Assembly: GCA_964463255.1 (NCBI GenBank)
Contig: CAYXBC010000028.1
Span: 13,334-77,333, forward strand
Direction of reading: 5' to 3'
Origin: CAJBLF01 sp964463255
GTDB taxonomy: Bacteria; Patescibacteriota; Gracilibacteria; Absconditabacterales; Absconditicoccaceae
Length of the DNA: 64,000 bases
The notes below the pieces were generated by a model. That model had not been told where the DNA came from, made no database searches, and was given only the letters and a program-made list of their open reading frames with translations. The first letter of the stretch is position 1. Each line of letters starts with the position of its first letter. Positions 1 to 9,881 of this stretch are shown one piece after another. The translations under genes were made by a program, and so were the position numbers.

Positions 1-783
1 TATAGATTCTTTTCTGATGATTTTGGGCTCCTGAGTATTATAGAGCATAAACGAGATATTCGGATGTTTCTCCACGGAAGTCTCTATAATCTGTTGGGTG
101 ACTGCATCGATATTCTTCTTGCTGTCATCGCTAAATCAGATACTGATATGTCTATTTTTCATAAACTCTTTACCATAATAACTGGTATAGGTAGTTATCG
201 TTTTTTTGATGCATTTTTCAAAAGCCAATGCTTTTTTTTCTCCTGTTCTTTTTTTTCACCATCTGAATGCTTTGACGATTTCATCGTTGGCACAAGGGAT
301 ATAGAGGTTATTACTGAGATAGAGATTGATAATCCATTCTACACTATGTGTACGATCACGGAGATGATTGCGCATATTATAGTCCATCTCTTCTCTTTGG
401 GATTGAGTCAATACTTCATAGATAATTTTCTTATGCATTTCAGCAAATTCTTGCTGTGGATTACCACGAGCGGTGACGATATGGGCAGGTGCAGCTTCTA
501 TGGTAGCAGTCACGAATTTATCCCAGCTTGGTCCAAACCTCTTATCATCAATCGCCTCGAAGACATCCTTGATGAGTTTGCCGTATCATCTAAATTCTCT
601 CATAGAATAATCAAAGTCATCATGCAATCTTACATGTTCAGTATCTTGCATCCTTATATCAAAATCTGCATTGGGTACAGCTTCTTCCTGTCGGCTAGCA
701 TCTGGCTGTTTGACGAGCAGATAGACAGGGGTTTTGGTATGGACGATATTTTGGTCGAGGTCGAAGACATAAGATTTGAGCAT
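1..783 (-). CDS. HAD-superfamily-like protein (C-terminus outside window)
   Basis: Starts at the ATG at 783; the left window edge cuts the C-terminus, leaving about 261 residues. HAD-type motifs are visible: motif I FDLDQN near residue 8, a motif II-like IVTARG near residue 95, and an acidic motif IV-like GFSDDS near residue 216. The protein is continuous only if in-frame TGA is read through as glycine, for example at EFRGYG. HAD proteins are mostly phosphohydrolases; the substrate cannot be told. No signal peptide, so probably cytoplasmic. The following gene upstream (900-1316) runs the same way but has its own terminator. Confidence 0.7.
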
Positions 784-862
784 GAAAAAGATATTCAGGA
801 TAAATGATAATTTTTATAGTTATTTAATAGAAAATGTCAAGATAAGATAACTTCAGGAAAAA

Positions 863-891
863 TAAAAAAAAGATCGGCAATACGCCGACCT
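863..891 (-). terminator. Rho-independent terminator
   Basis: On the minus strand a 7-bp stem GGTCGGC/GCCGATC (872-890, one G-T pair) with a 5-base loop is followed by a run of T. It closes the gene ending at 900. Confidence 0.75.
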
Positions 892-899
892 TATGAGAT

Positions 900-1316
900 T
901 TATTTTATACATTTGATCTGGCGCCAATGAGCAACATTTTCTTGAGCACGGGCATAGACCCAAGGCGAAGCATCAGCAGCGGATTTCATCAATACGGTGA
1001 CTAGTTGTCCCCAATGAGTATAGAGTGTAGAGATAAACTCCATTTGCTGCAGCGTGGTGATGTCACCACTATAGCGAACAGGTGTATTTTGCGAATACAA
1101 GCAGACAGAGATACATCCTGGTTCAAATCCACAAATATGTAAAGGATTCATATTGTGCTTATCCAGATAGCCGATAACTATTGTCGCCGAGTCTGTATAG
1201 CACAAGAGCGCATGTCGTTCATCCAGGATACCGAGATTGCACAACTCCTGAAGGATTTCAGTCTCTATCCTCTCTGGCGTAAAAAACGGATGAGAACAGA
1301 TTTTTTTATTTTTCAT
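900..1316 (-). CDS. hypothetical protein, about 138 aa
   Basis: Not recognised. The start is placed at the ATG at 1316 (MKNKK); an upstream in-frame ATG at 1370 would add 18 residues of Tyr/Ile/Lys-rich sequence that looks like untranslated A/T-rich leader. No internal TGA. The protein is mixed alpha/beta in appearance, has several cysteines, no membrane segment and no signal peptide. It lies alone between the HAD-like gene and truB and has its own terminator just downstream, so it is probably a single-gene unit. Confidence 0.55.
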   Translation of the reverse strand: MKNKKICSHPFFTPERIETEILQELCNLGILDERHALLCYTDSATIVIGYLDKHNMNPLHICGFEPGCISVCLYSQNTPVRYSGDITTLQQMEFISTLYTHWGQLVTVLMKSAADASPWVYARAQENVAHWRQIKCIK

Positions 1317-1383
1317 AGAGAGTATTTTTATTATTAATTTTTTATATATGTATATATAATGAAAAGTCAACTAAAGAAAAAAT

Positions 1384-2109
1384 TTACAACCTAATATACC
1401 TGATAATCTCTTCTTTCTCTTTGTAGGTATTATGCAGATCTTCCCAGTCGGGTAGCTTATCAATATCCCAGTCGCCGATACGCGTCCTTCTTAGTTGAAT
1501 CAGTGTCCCTCACATGCCAAATTGTTGTCCGAGTCGATACGCGATGGATCTGATATAGGTACCGGAACCGACATCTATCTGTATCTGCAGGAGGGGAAAC
1601 TCATACTTCAAGATGTAATATTTCTGGACCTTCATCACTTTAGTTTCTTCTCTGATTTTTCCTTCTCTCGCATCATCGTACGACCTTTTCCCTGCGATTT
1701 TTTTTGCACTAAAAGCGGGGAGTGGTAACTCATATTCTGGGATGAGTTTATCCAATTTTTTCGTGATTTCTCCCAATGTCGGCGCTTCTACACTTCCAGA
1801 CTCCATTTCAATTCACTGTATTGTTCAATCCCTCATCCATAATTCGAAATTTTGAATTTTTTCCCAATATTCCATATCCCGGGTATCGGTCAGTTTAGAA
1901 AAATCGATAGTAGCAATATAGGATTTATCTAGTCAGATAAGTTCTGTGAGTTTTTTTGTATCTTTATCTAGTGCAAGTATCATCAGACCGGTAGCCATAG
2001 GATCGAGCGTTCAGCTATGTCAGATTTTCTGTTTGGGGAAATGACGCTTGAAGATGCGGATGACATCGAAACTCGTTATCCGTGCTGGTTTATCGACTGC
2101 GAGAAACAT
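1384..2109 (-). CDS. truB: tRNA pseudouridine(55) synthase TruB
   Basis: Makes pseudouridine 55 in the T-loop of tRNAs. The catalytic motif GTLDPMATG, with the active Asp, is near residue 33, followed by family blocks such as VGSGTYIRSIAYRLG. Several TGA codons fall at family glycines (KIGHSG, ELIGLD, QQFGMG) and must be glycine. Start set at the ATG at 2109 (MFLAVDKP), which matches the usual TruB N-terminus. The frame stays open back to an ATG at 2304, which would add 65 unrecognised residues; I judge that less likely because it would abut the start of the divergent gene at 2310. Confidence 0.9.
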
Positions 2110-2309
2110 AAATATAAAGGACGAAGTAAAAGGGATGATATTGTTTTTTTGAAGAGTAGAGAAGCAGAAAGATTTTGCAATCGGAAAATAGTATCATACA
2201 AAGCCGAGTTGCAAATTCCAAGTTTCATATCCATATAATGAAATCAAGTTGATTTTTTTCGAGAAACCAATAGTATCCGGAGTGTTATTTATCGTTTTCG
2301 TCATAGCCT

Positions 2310-2603
2310 ATGAATACGCTCTTCGAGATCCTCAAAGGAATATTCTTCTTCCTGACTATTGTTGTCGGGTTGTTCTTCTTGAGAGGAGGTATCATCTTCG
2401 GTCCTGAATATCAGGTCATAATCAAACAGATAGTGATGCCGTGATATCTAGTGTTTTGTGGAACGATGTTCTGATATATCGCTGCCCGCATCCAGATTGG
2501 CTACGAAGATGACCATCCACACATGAATACAATCTATGTGAGATCATTCGTATTCGGGGTGATTCTATGAGTCGTCTTGGCAGTGTTGTATATGTTCATC
2601 TAA
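2310..2603 (+). CDS. small membrane protein, 97 aa
   Basis: Unrecognised. Three hydrophobic stretches are visible: residues about 8-25, 45-60 (with two UGA-coded glycines) and 78-97. The last runs straight into the TAA stop. Divergent from truB and followed 24 bp later by a lipoprotein gene and then another membrane protein, suggesting an envelope-related operon from 2310 to about 3987. The protein is only seen when TGA is read as glycine at three sites. Confidence 0.6.
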
Positions 2604-2627
2604 GATTTAAAGATATATGCTCTCGGT

Positions 2628-3164
2628 ATGAAACACACTTCGATAACGGTATTACTGCTAACGATAGTATTGGCTGGATGTGTTTCCAAGTCCAATTTTT
2701 CGCTTACCTTCGATCAATTTACGATGAAATTCTACGATAACAAGAAGATATATAGCGATATGCTTTGAGGGAAGAGCAGTATGGGAATGCCGATACTTAT
2801 CCAGATGAAAGAGGAATATACGGGATGAACTTCCGGATTTATCAATTCTTTGATTATCGTCAAGACGCCTGTCCAGACAGGAATAGATATGCAAACCCTA
2901 GTAGTAGCCAACGCAAAGACGCTCAGTTACAAGCTGACCAAATATGTAGCGACAGAAAATAGGTTGAAATCACTGAAATGCGGTAAGACACAATATTCTT
3001 GATATATAACGGCATTTTCCTATCAATTGGACAATCAAAAATTATTTGATGGACAATATTTCTTCCAGGCGGATGATTATCTCTATGTAGTCTCACTGTC
3101 TGCTGATGATGAGAAGGATATCACGAGTTTTATCAAAAGCATAGGGACGATAAAATGCCTATAA
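2628..3164 (+). CDS. putative lipoprotein, 178 aa
   Basis: The N-terminus is a lipoprotein signal: MKHT, a hydrophobic run, then the lipobox LAGC with the lipidated Cys at residue 18. The mature part is about 160 residues, soluble, with no recognised domain; it contains one further Cys-containing segment near residue 130 (LKCGK) and ends in KCL. Two or three TGA codons are read as glycine (DMLGGK, YTGTSG, YSGYIT). Lies between two membrane protein genes on the same strand; likely anchored on the outer face of the cytoplasmic membrane. Confidence 0.65.
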
Positions 3165-3213
3165 TAGTAATGTAGAAATTAGAATATTCTTTTAATCTTT
3201 TACTCAAGTTGTC

Positions 3214-3987
3214 ATGTCAGATCAGACGGATTTCTTCAACGAACCGAGCAACCTTAGCGGATGGCAGTTGGTAGGTAAGGTATGTATCGGACTTCTCATA
3301 GGGGGGATTATCGCAGCATTGCTTTTCGTAATCCTTACATTCATGGGAGAAATGTTCAAGAGTGCATTCGGTCAGCAAGGAAGTTCAAATGTAAACCCGC
3401 TCTTGTCGCTGGTACTGCTCTTTATAGGATTCATGAGTACCTTCATCGGCAATATTGCTATATGAGGTCTCTATAGTCTTTTCTTCAATAGGAAATATTA
3501 CAATACTGCAAAGATGTTCGGTTTGCTGTTCTTAACCAACGGGATACTCTTTTTCTTCCTTGCACCTATCTATATAGTATTTGCTAATCAGATAGATGTA
3601 CTGTTTCTTATCCTATGATTCCATATCTTATTTTCCGTGTTTACGTCAGCAGCACAGATAGAATTCTCCACCAATCCAAATTATAGCGCTTCAGGATTTA
3701 TGGGAAATATTTTAGGGTTTGTATTTGCATTCCTAGCATATGCACTGATTTACAAGATGTGATGATCTGCATCTGTCCAGCAGAGGATTTATCTCTTCAT
3801 GCTTCTGCCTCCTATCTTGGCATATATGATTATACCTTTCGGAGCAGGTATCCGAGAAAAAATATATTATAAATCATATGAGATGGGAAATAATGGATTC
3901 TACATCCCTTCCATTTCAGCGGCTGATATATTGGAACAAGCTCAGGAAGAAGGTTCTGAAGATGAAGAAGTAAATATAGAAAATTAA
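3214..3987 (+). CDS. polytopic membrane protein, 257 aa
   Basis: Not recognised. Six or so membrane spans: about residues 22-46, 60-84, 95-125, 130-148, 165-182 and 193-208. The N-terminus (MSDQTDFF) is short and cytoplasmic-looking, and the C-terminus is very acidic (EEGSEDEEVNIEN). Three TGA codons code glycine. Last gene of the 2.3-4.0 kb group of envelope genes; no substrate or family signature seen. Confidence 0.6.
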
Positions 3988-4030
3988 CAGGAAAACGACA
4001 AAATCAATGTTGAATTTTTCCCTCCAGGAT

Positions 4031-4084
4031 AAGTCCTCCTCCGAGGACAAGCCCTCCTTCGAGGACAAGCCCTCCTTCGAGGAC
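4031..4084. repeat. three tandem 18-bp units
   Basis: Three head-to-tail copies of an 18-bp unit (consensus AAGCCCTCCTTCGAGGAC) at 4031, 4049 and 4067. Units 2 and 3 are identical; unit 1 differs at two or three bases and forms a perfect GTCCTC/GAGGAC hairpin. Non-coding, between two genes. Confidence 0.85.
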
Positions 4085-4114
4085 ACGTGAATGTAGGACT
4101 TTGTCATATTACTC

Positions 4115-4183
4115 ACTATGGTAATTTACAATAGTGCATAATAAGACAAAACCTTCATCCAACATCCATCATCCAAAATCAAT
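4115..4183 (+). repeat. dispersed repeat R1, copy 1
   Basis: About 69 bp, starting ACTATGGTAATTTACAATAG and ending in CATCCATCATCCAAAATC. A near-identical element occurs at 23954-24105. Both copies are intergenic. Confidence 0.75.
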
Positions 4184-4211
4184 GTAATATTTAAAATAAT
4201 TCTCCCTCTCT

Positions 4212-4604
4212 ATGTATCTCTATCATATAGCATCACTCACCAAATTTGTCCTCGGACTTGCAATTATAGTAATTACCTATACGTCGATAAATGTATACGA
4301 AGATCCAGTCATAGGGATAGGACTCGCGATGCTCGGAATATTTATTGCTGCATGGGGAGCAAGTTTCTATCTTTTTCTCGCATTGCAGAGATTTTTCCGT
4401 GATCTACCTAAAGATCGTCTGATCAAGGAGAGCTATAAGCTGTCGTTGCTCTTCGGAATCTATGTGCTGATCAATGCATTGTTTCTGCTCCTAGGATATC
4501 GGAGCAAATTCCTCTGAATCATCCTCCTCGCAGGATTTATTATCCTCCAGGTAGTTTTATTCTCTGAACAAACAAACAAAACAGATGAATTCCCAAATAT
4601 CTAA
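4212..4604 (+). CDS. membrane protein, 130 aa
   Basis: Unrecognised. Four hydrophobic segments (about residues 10-28, 35-58, 76-94 and 101-115). One TGA (after KFL) must be read as glycine, otherwise the fourth span is lost. Its last 20 bp overlap the start of the DUF59 gene at 4585 in another frame, so the two are probably translated from one mRNA. The tail after the last span (EQTNKTDEF) is short and polar. Confidence 0.6.
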
Positions 4605-4905
4605 TATTGTCACACAGATCGAGGAAAAACTGAAGACCGTCTATGACCCAGAATTTCCTATGGTTGATATCTATACCTTATGATTGATTTATAAGGTGGA
4701 TTTTGTGCCTACAGAAAAAAATGTTCTTATCTTGATGACCTTTACAACGCCCTTCTGTCCTATGGCAGATATGCTGCAAGCGATGGTAAAAAATGCAGTG
4801 CTTGAAGTAGTCCCTGATGCGAACGTACAGATAGAAATAACTTTTGAGCCCGTATGGAATCAGACGATGATAAAGGATCCTGATTTACAGAGGATGTTTG
4901 AATAA
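4585..4905 (+). CDS. DUF59/MIP18-family protein (Fe-S assembly type)
   Basis: A 106-residue protein of the DUF59 family (SufT, PaaD and MIP18 relatives), which act in iron-sulfur cluster assembly or insertion. Family features: VYDPEFPMV near residue 19, TLGLIY near residue 31, and TTPFCPMAD with the conserved Cys near residue 56. The glycine of LGLIY, conserved in the family, is encoded by TGA at 4681-4683. It could work with the SufS-type desulfurase encoded at 38.7 kb; that link is inference. Confidence 0.88.
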
Positions 4906-4946
4906 ATGAGAGAACGGATACATGATGAAATAATAAAAAAATATGA

Positions 4947-4974
4947 AAAACCTGGCTATTCGCCAGGTTTTTTT
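4947..4974 (+). terminator. Rho-independent terminator, probably bidirectional
   Basis: Stem AACCTGGC/GCCAGGTT (4949-4969) with a 5-base loop, T-run downstream and A-run upstream, between convergent genes ending at 4905 and 4992. Confidence 0.9.
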
Positions 4975-4991
4975 AAAAGTGTAATACATTA

Positions 4992-5609
4992 CTAGTTAGC
5001 TGTAGTAGTCTGATCTCTCATATGCAGTCATCTTCCTTGAACTTGACCCATACCTTTCATTCATTTTCTTTGACCAATTCCCATACCATCTCATTGTGGA
5101 CCTTGTATTCAAAGCGCTACTCCTAGAGCTCTCGCTTTTTCTTGGTAGCTATACATCTCTTGATACTGTTTGAATTTCGCTTCTGTGTCTATTTTACTAA
5201 CAAGAGGTGAATTTGCATTGAGTTTTTGCCAAGCAGTATAATCGCCTGCAGCAATTGCTTTATTGATATTAGTATGAAGCTCCTCAAGCTCCAATGAATT
5301 AGCAGCCATTTCTTCAAACTGAGTCTGTGTCATATTGATAGTGATACCATAAGTTGTATGCGCCCTTACAAATCCCGTGTAATCTTTGGCTTTGATAGCT
5401 GTGCCTACTGCTGTTCTAAATGCTGCATCATCTCATGTACTGGTAAATTGATGTTTCATGCCGTCACGATTGCCCATCATTTTTGCTCATGAGCCATAGC
5501 CCCCCATTTTGTTAGTCCCTGTACTTCATGCAAATGTAGTTGCTCAAAGTACCATACTAATGATTCCAAGTAGTCAGATGCTACTCGCTACGATAAATTT
5601 TGTTTTCAT
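4992..5609 (-). CDS. secreted protein with Gly/Met/Gln-rich tail, 205 aa
   Basis: Starts MKTKFIVASS with a signal peptide (hydrophobic to about residue 28; no lipobox). A Gly/Met-rich stretch (residues about 35-50) is followed by a helical domain containing two related segments of the type AxGDYTAW and AKDYTGF, suggesting an internal duplication. The C-terminal 40 residues are again rich in Gly, Met and Gln. At least nine glycines are TGA. Placed just downstream of a two-component system and preceded by a perfect palindrome, so it may be a stress or envelope target of that system. Function unknown. Confidence 0.65.
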
Positions 5610-5632
5610 GTCTTGCGTATAAAAGTGTAAAA

Positions 5633-5653
5633 GCGTCAAATTCAATTTGACGC
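5633..5653. promoter_or_regulatory. perfect 21-bp palindrome upstream of the secreted-protein gene
   Basis: GCGTCAAATT-C-AATTTGACGC: two 10-bp arms around one base. No T-run follows, so it is not a typical terminator. It lies 24 bp upstream of the start codon at 5609, a position suited to an operator. Confidence 0.6.
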
Positions 5654-5821
5654 CCCCAGTATATATATGTACCTTAAACAAAACTAAAGATTACCTTAAA
5701 GAGAATTTAATGTAGGATTCAGCACGAAGCAGTGAGGAATAAGTATAAAGTAAAAACTGATGTATCCCCGTAGGAGAAAATCAGAAATTGTTCTCTTCGA
5801 GAATAAAAGAAATTAGAAATT

Positions 5822-6475
5822 CTATTTAGGAACCTGGTAGCCAAATCATTTGATAGTTTCGATAAAGGTTTTTCCGAATTTTTTTCTGAGATTGGAAATA
5901 TAGACATCGAGTTTGGAATCTTCTTCGAATATCTGATCATGTCATCGGATTTCTTCTATGATTTCTGTCCTAGAGATGCTCCTTCCTTTCCTTTCCAAAA
6001 GATATTCCAATATCTGAAATTCTTTGAGGGTTGTCTTAATTTCCTTATTTTTCCTTGATATTTTCTTCTGATCTTTATCTAAACGTATGCTTTTGTGTTC
6101 GATGATATTTTTTGGGCCATTCCTTTTCGTAATTGCTTGGATCCTTGCATCGAGTTCTTTGAGATCGAAGGGTTTAACGAGATAATCATCAGCACCGCAG
6201 GCAAATCACTCAAGCTTATCATCGAGCTGGCTTTTGGCGGTTGCCATGATGATAGGTGTCACCGGATGCGTCTTCTTGATATGTTTGCATAAGGTTATTC
6301 CATCCATTCAGGGAAGCATGAGATCCAATATGATGACATCAAATTCACGATGTTTGAGGAGTTCAAATGCATAGAGTCCATTTTCCGCCCACATGACATC
6401 ATGATGCTCAAATTCAAGATATTTTTTGATATTGTTGCCAATGGTCTTGTTGTCTTCGACAAGAAGGATGTTCAT
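5822..6475 (-). CDS. OmpR/PhoB-family response regulator
   Basis: 217 residues. Receiver domain (1-120): acidic pair VEDN, phosphoacceptor Asp in VIILDLMLPG near residue 51, and the conserved Lys in LVKPFD near residue 100. C-terminal winged-helix DNA-binding domain (about 125-217) with ISNLRKKFG and GFGYQVPK. The family WG dipeptide (usually VWG) is here encoded by CGA-TGA at 5947-5942, read Trp-Gly, which demonstrates both codon reassignments at once. Ends 186 bp downstream of the kinase gene on the same strand; likely one operon, kinase first. Confidence 0.92.
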
Positions 6476-6660
6476 AAAATATATTTAGAATGTAAAATTT
6501 AAAATTTAGAACAAATAATTTTTTCCTTTCCAGGATAAACCATCTAAAGAGGATAAGAGAATTTAGAATTGGAAATTGAGTCATTATTTAGGAATTGAAT
6601 CATTGTTTAAAAATTTAAAATTAGAAATTAAAAATTAAATAAAATACAGAATTATTCTAT

Positions 6661-7995
6661 TTAGAATATTATCGTGCATGTCGTTCATTTGCCTTCCTTG
6701 CTGGTGATGGAGATGTTCCATCCATGTTTCTCTACGAGTAATTTCGTGAGATAGAGCCCGAGTCAGAAACTCTTGGTATCCGTTTTGCTGCGATCAGCTT
6801 GCCGGAATCTTTCCCGGATATGATCCAAATCTGTAGCTGCGATTCCTTTGCCGCTATCCTTAATGATGAGTTTGCTAGCATCTAAACTTATGTCTATCGT
6901 TCACGATGATGGAGTAAATTTATAAGCATTATCCAAAATATTCTTGATGATGATGTTCCAGCTTTCTTTGTGAATCTGTTTAAAGATATCTTTCTGTAAG
7001 TGAGTTTTTAGGATGATATTTTTGTCTTGATATATTTTCTGGACATCATGTATGATGTTTTCTGTAAGATCAGTCATGTCGATGCGTTCTTTTTTTAACG
7101 TTGCCAATGCTTCGAGTTTACTGATGGTAACCAAAGTTTCCAAGAGCGCATCCATAGCTTTTAGTTGTTGTTTCAGATTACCTAATCATTCTTCATAGTT
7201 TTTGGTTTTGCTAGTATAATCGATTTCGGTGCTCATACTCATGAGTGGAGTCTTCATTTCATGGGATGCATTAGTAACGAAATCCTTGAGACTCAAGGTC
7301 TGTTTGTGGATTTTTTCCATCACTTCATTAAATTTTTGGCTGACTCTATTAATCTCATCATGAGGATGACCGGAGATGACTATTTTTTCATTGAGGTTAT
7401 CGATATGCAGATGATCAAGGAATCAGAGTAATTCATTGAGTTTTTTGAGGGATGATTGTACAAAGAGACGGGAGACAATATAGGCAAGCGCTCAGAAGAA
7501 GATCATCAGGTAGATACTGATCCAGATGAGATTTTTTTGTACGGTCACATGAGGGGTGACATTGGTCACGATAAGCTGATTTCACGATCTCTTGTACATA
7601 AAATAGGTATCATCAATCTTGGCGATGGATTTTATCCGACGAGAGGACGTGATTGTTTTCCCTTCATCACTATCCATCTCGAAGATCTCCGTTTCCGGTC
7701 ATCTATTTTTGCCGAGCACCATTTTCTCCATTATCATTGGTCTAGATCCAGGAGGAAGCTGTCATTGTTGTTTGGTATACCGGTTTTCAAAAAATAAGCC
7801 ATTCGCCAATATACTGAAGAGCAATACTTGAAGCATAGTGAATAAGGTAAATTTTAGGCTAATTTGTGTCGAAGTTTTGAGATTTTTAAACGAGGCTCGG
7901 TAAAGCTTCTTATCCAGCCACTTATCCAATTGGTACATCTGCTCCTTGAAGCGAAATCGCCTATCATGGAAAGCTGTAGAGCTATCTTTCTGCAT
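6661..7995 (-). CDS. sensor histidine kinase
   Basis: 444 residues. Two membrane spans (about 50-70 and 165-185) flank an extracytoplasmic sensor region. A HAMP-like segment follows, then the HisKA dimerisation domain with the phospho-accepting His in NASHEMKTPL near residue 255, then the ATPase domain: N box NILDNAYKFTPSS, G1 IIKDSGKGIA, G2 SFGLGLYLTK. Family glycines at SFGLGL and the C-terminal GKGTTC are TGA. Partner of the regulator at 5822-6475; signal unknown. Confidence 0.92.
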
Positions 7996-8238
7996 TAGGG
8001 AGAAATGAAGAGAGTAAAAAATGAGAATTATTCAATTACGGATTCCATATTCCGGATTACGAATTTTATGTAGTATAGGTATCTACCTTAAATAAACATT
8101 AAATGGGTAATTACAATCTAATCCAAATAACATTACACCCATGTATAATGTTTAGATATTTACTTCAGAAGCCGAGTAAAATCTATCCCACCCGGGTGGC
8201 CTAGTTTCAAATATCAAGTGCAATTTTTATAAGAGATA
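7996..8238. other. intergenic region, no gene seen
   Basis: A/T-rich sequence between the sensor kinase and a transposase remnant. It holds a short GC-rich palindromic patch around 8190-8200 (CCCACCCGGGTGG), which may be the end of the decayed insertion element. I see no open frame that looks coding and no clear promoter. Confidence 0.5.
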
Positions 8239-8357
8239 TTAGTTAAGCATAGATAATTCTTCATAATATGCTTCATTAGGTGTCTTGAAGTCTAGTACTT
8301 CCATTGGTCTATTATTAATCCAATCTTCTACAAACGGATAATCAATTGATTCTTCTT
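8239..8357 (-). pseudogene. C-terminal remnant of an integrase-core transposase
   Basis: About 38 codons on the minus strand read VEDWINNRPMEVLDFKTP followed by NEAYY and a TAA stop at 8239. This is the C-terminal signature of IS30/IS481-type transposases (W.N.RP...L...TP.E). An in-frame TAA and loss of homology lie just upstream, so only the tail is left. It shows past insertion-element activity at this intergenic site. Confidence 0.65.
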
Positions 8358-8477
8358 AATGAACATAACAATACCATTAAGAAATTGGAACGTGTTGTCG
8401 AAAATCAATCCAATATTGCAAGGTGAATAGAAAGCAATATTGCCAAATATGGGGGTGATATAGATATATCCCAGTAA
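8343..8477 (+). pseudogene. possible coding fragment, helical
   Basis: An open frame of about 44 codons ending in TAA at 8475-8477 reads as an amphipathic helix (LLNEHNNTIKKLERVVENQS) and includes one TGA. It has no start codon and begins exactly where the transposase remnant ends. Probably the tail of a gene disrupted by the insertion, but it could be chance. Confidence 0.3.
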
Positions 8478-8500
8478 GTTGTACTATGGTGTATCTTTAC

Positions 8501-8527
8501 AAAAAAAACCGATCATTTCAGACCGGT
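8501..8527 (-). terminator. Rho-independent terminator
   Basis: Minus-strand stem ACCGGTC/GATCGGT (one G-T pair), loop of about 6 bases and a run of eight T. Closes the gene ending at 8551. Confidence 0.75.
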
Positions 8528-8550
8528 CTCTATATGGGTAAAACAAAAAT

Positions 8551-9675
8551 TTACAATGTACTATCAGTTACTATCTTACCTTTCTCGCACCCATGCAATG
8601 CACCTCTTTTGGTCGCTTCAGCTCGGAAATTTCCTAAGACGGTAGATGCAGTATACGGTACATTCCATTTTTCTAACAATCACTTCATAACGATATAACT
8701 TTCGCAGATGATATATTTACTTGGGTTGGTTGATTTTCCGATAAGTTTACTTGCGTACGCCGTTCTCCATTGAGCATAATATTCATTGCTGGAGGAGACA
8801 TAGGTAAATGACATATCTTTTTTGGTAATCAGTGGGATATTGTATTTTTTAATCAGATAGACGACAGCATCCATGAGTTTCTGATTGCCGATAGTGGTAG
8901 CTAGAGTTTCAGCAGACGTAGTCTCATTGGTAGAGGTTTCTATCACCGTGCCAGTAGCTATCTGGACTGCTGGAGTTCATACCGTGCCGCTAAAGACATC
9001 AGTTGAGGTATCTTGCAATCATGTCATCATTCAGACTCCGCTTTCCAAGAGAGTCCCTTCACCTGTATAGACATATCCATCAGTAGGAATTCTCTCCTCA
9101 CCTAGGAAATTCTGAGCGAGATAATCCTGGATGCTTGCATTATAATCCTGGTGTATTTGATAATAGTCGTATGCGGTCAAAGCAATGCTGACAAGCAAAA
9201 ATATGAGATAGAGTTTGGTGCCAATCAATGATCGGAATCTTTTCGTGAAACGATGTTTTGCGATGAGCGTCAACACGACAAAAATAAGGAATCCTAAGAA
9301 AGACGCTCAAAGGACGAGTGCTTCCAGAGTGATATTGTCATATGGTGATAGCAAAAAGAATGCTATAGCGGCAGCTATGCTCAGGAAAAAGGGCAATGCT
9401 AATTCAGATTTTTTCTTGCGCTCTTTGACTATAGCTTGGAGATGATCATGGAACGTTACTTTGGGCTCATGGAGCGATTCAGGTTTCTTCTCATGGTGGA
9501 CTGTTTCCTCCTTCTCAGTGTCAATCTTAGTGTTTACAAGACTGATAAGAATGATGGCAATCAGATTGATAGCAGCCAATCGGAAAAATTTCTGCTCTCA
9601 TCGTAGAACCCCTATGATCAATGCTTGAACGACGAAAAAATAGATGCTGAACAAGAGAAAGAGTTTTTTTTTCAT
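8551..9675 (-). CDS. membrane protein with extracytoplasmic C-terminal domain, 374 aa
   Basis: Not recognised. Four likely membrane spans: residues 3-22, 30-45, about 85-103, and 120-160. A cytoplasmic, highly charged loop (KIDTEKEETVHHEKK) lies between spans 2 and 3. After a short Thr/Ser-rich linker (residues about 225-245) the C-terminal 130 residues form a soluble domain with many aromatic residues, possibly repeated helix-turn units resembling S-layer-homology domains, though no clear SLH signature. Seven or more TGA codons are glycine. Likely displayed on the outer face of the membrane. Confidence 0.6.
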
Positions 9676-9881
9676 AAATAAGTATGATATAAAGTAAAAA
9701 TGTCAATTTATTTTACCTATATACAGGTATATATATCCAAAAGCGCGTAGTTTTCAAGCTAAAAATTTGCAAATTAATCGAAATCGGATACAATTTGAGT
9801 AAGGAGAAACTACCGAGCAGAAAGTACAAAATAGCGTATATTTCAGAGCATCATTTCATTTTTAATCATTAGTCATCCTGC

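Noticed and set aside
64..807. Long plus-strand frame of 247 codons
   Set aside because: It is antisense to the HAD-like gene, whose motifs are clear; the frame is open only by composition.
1110..1135. GGTTCAAATCC resembling a tRNA T-loop
   Set aside because: No acceptor, D or anticodon stems around it; it lies within the coding sequence of the gene at 900-1316.
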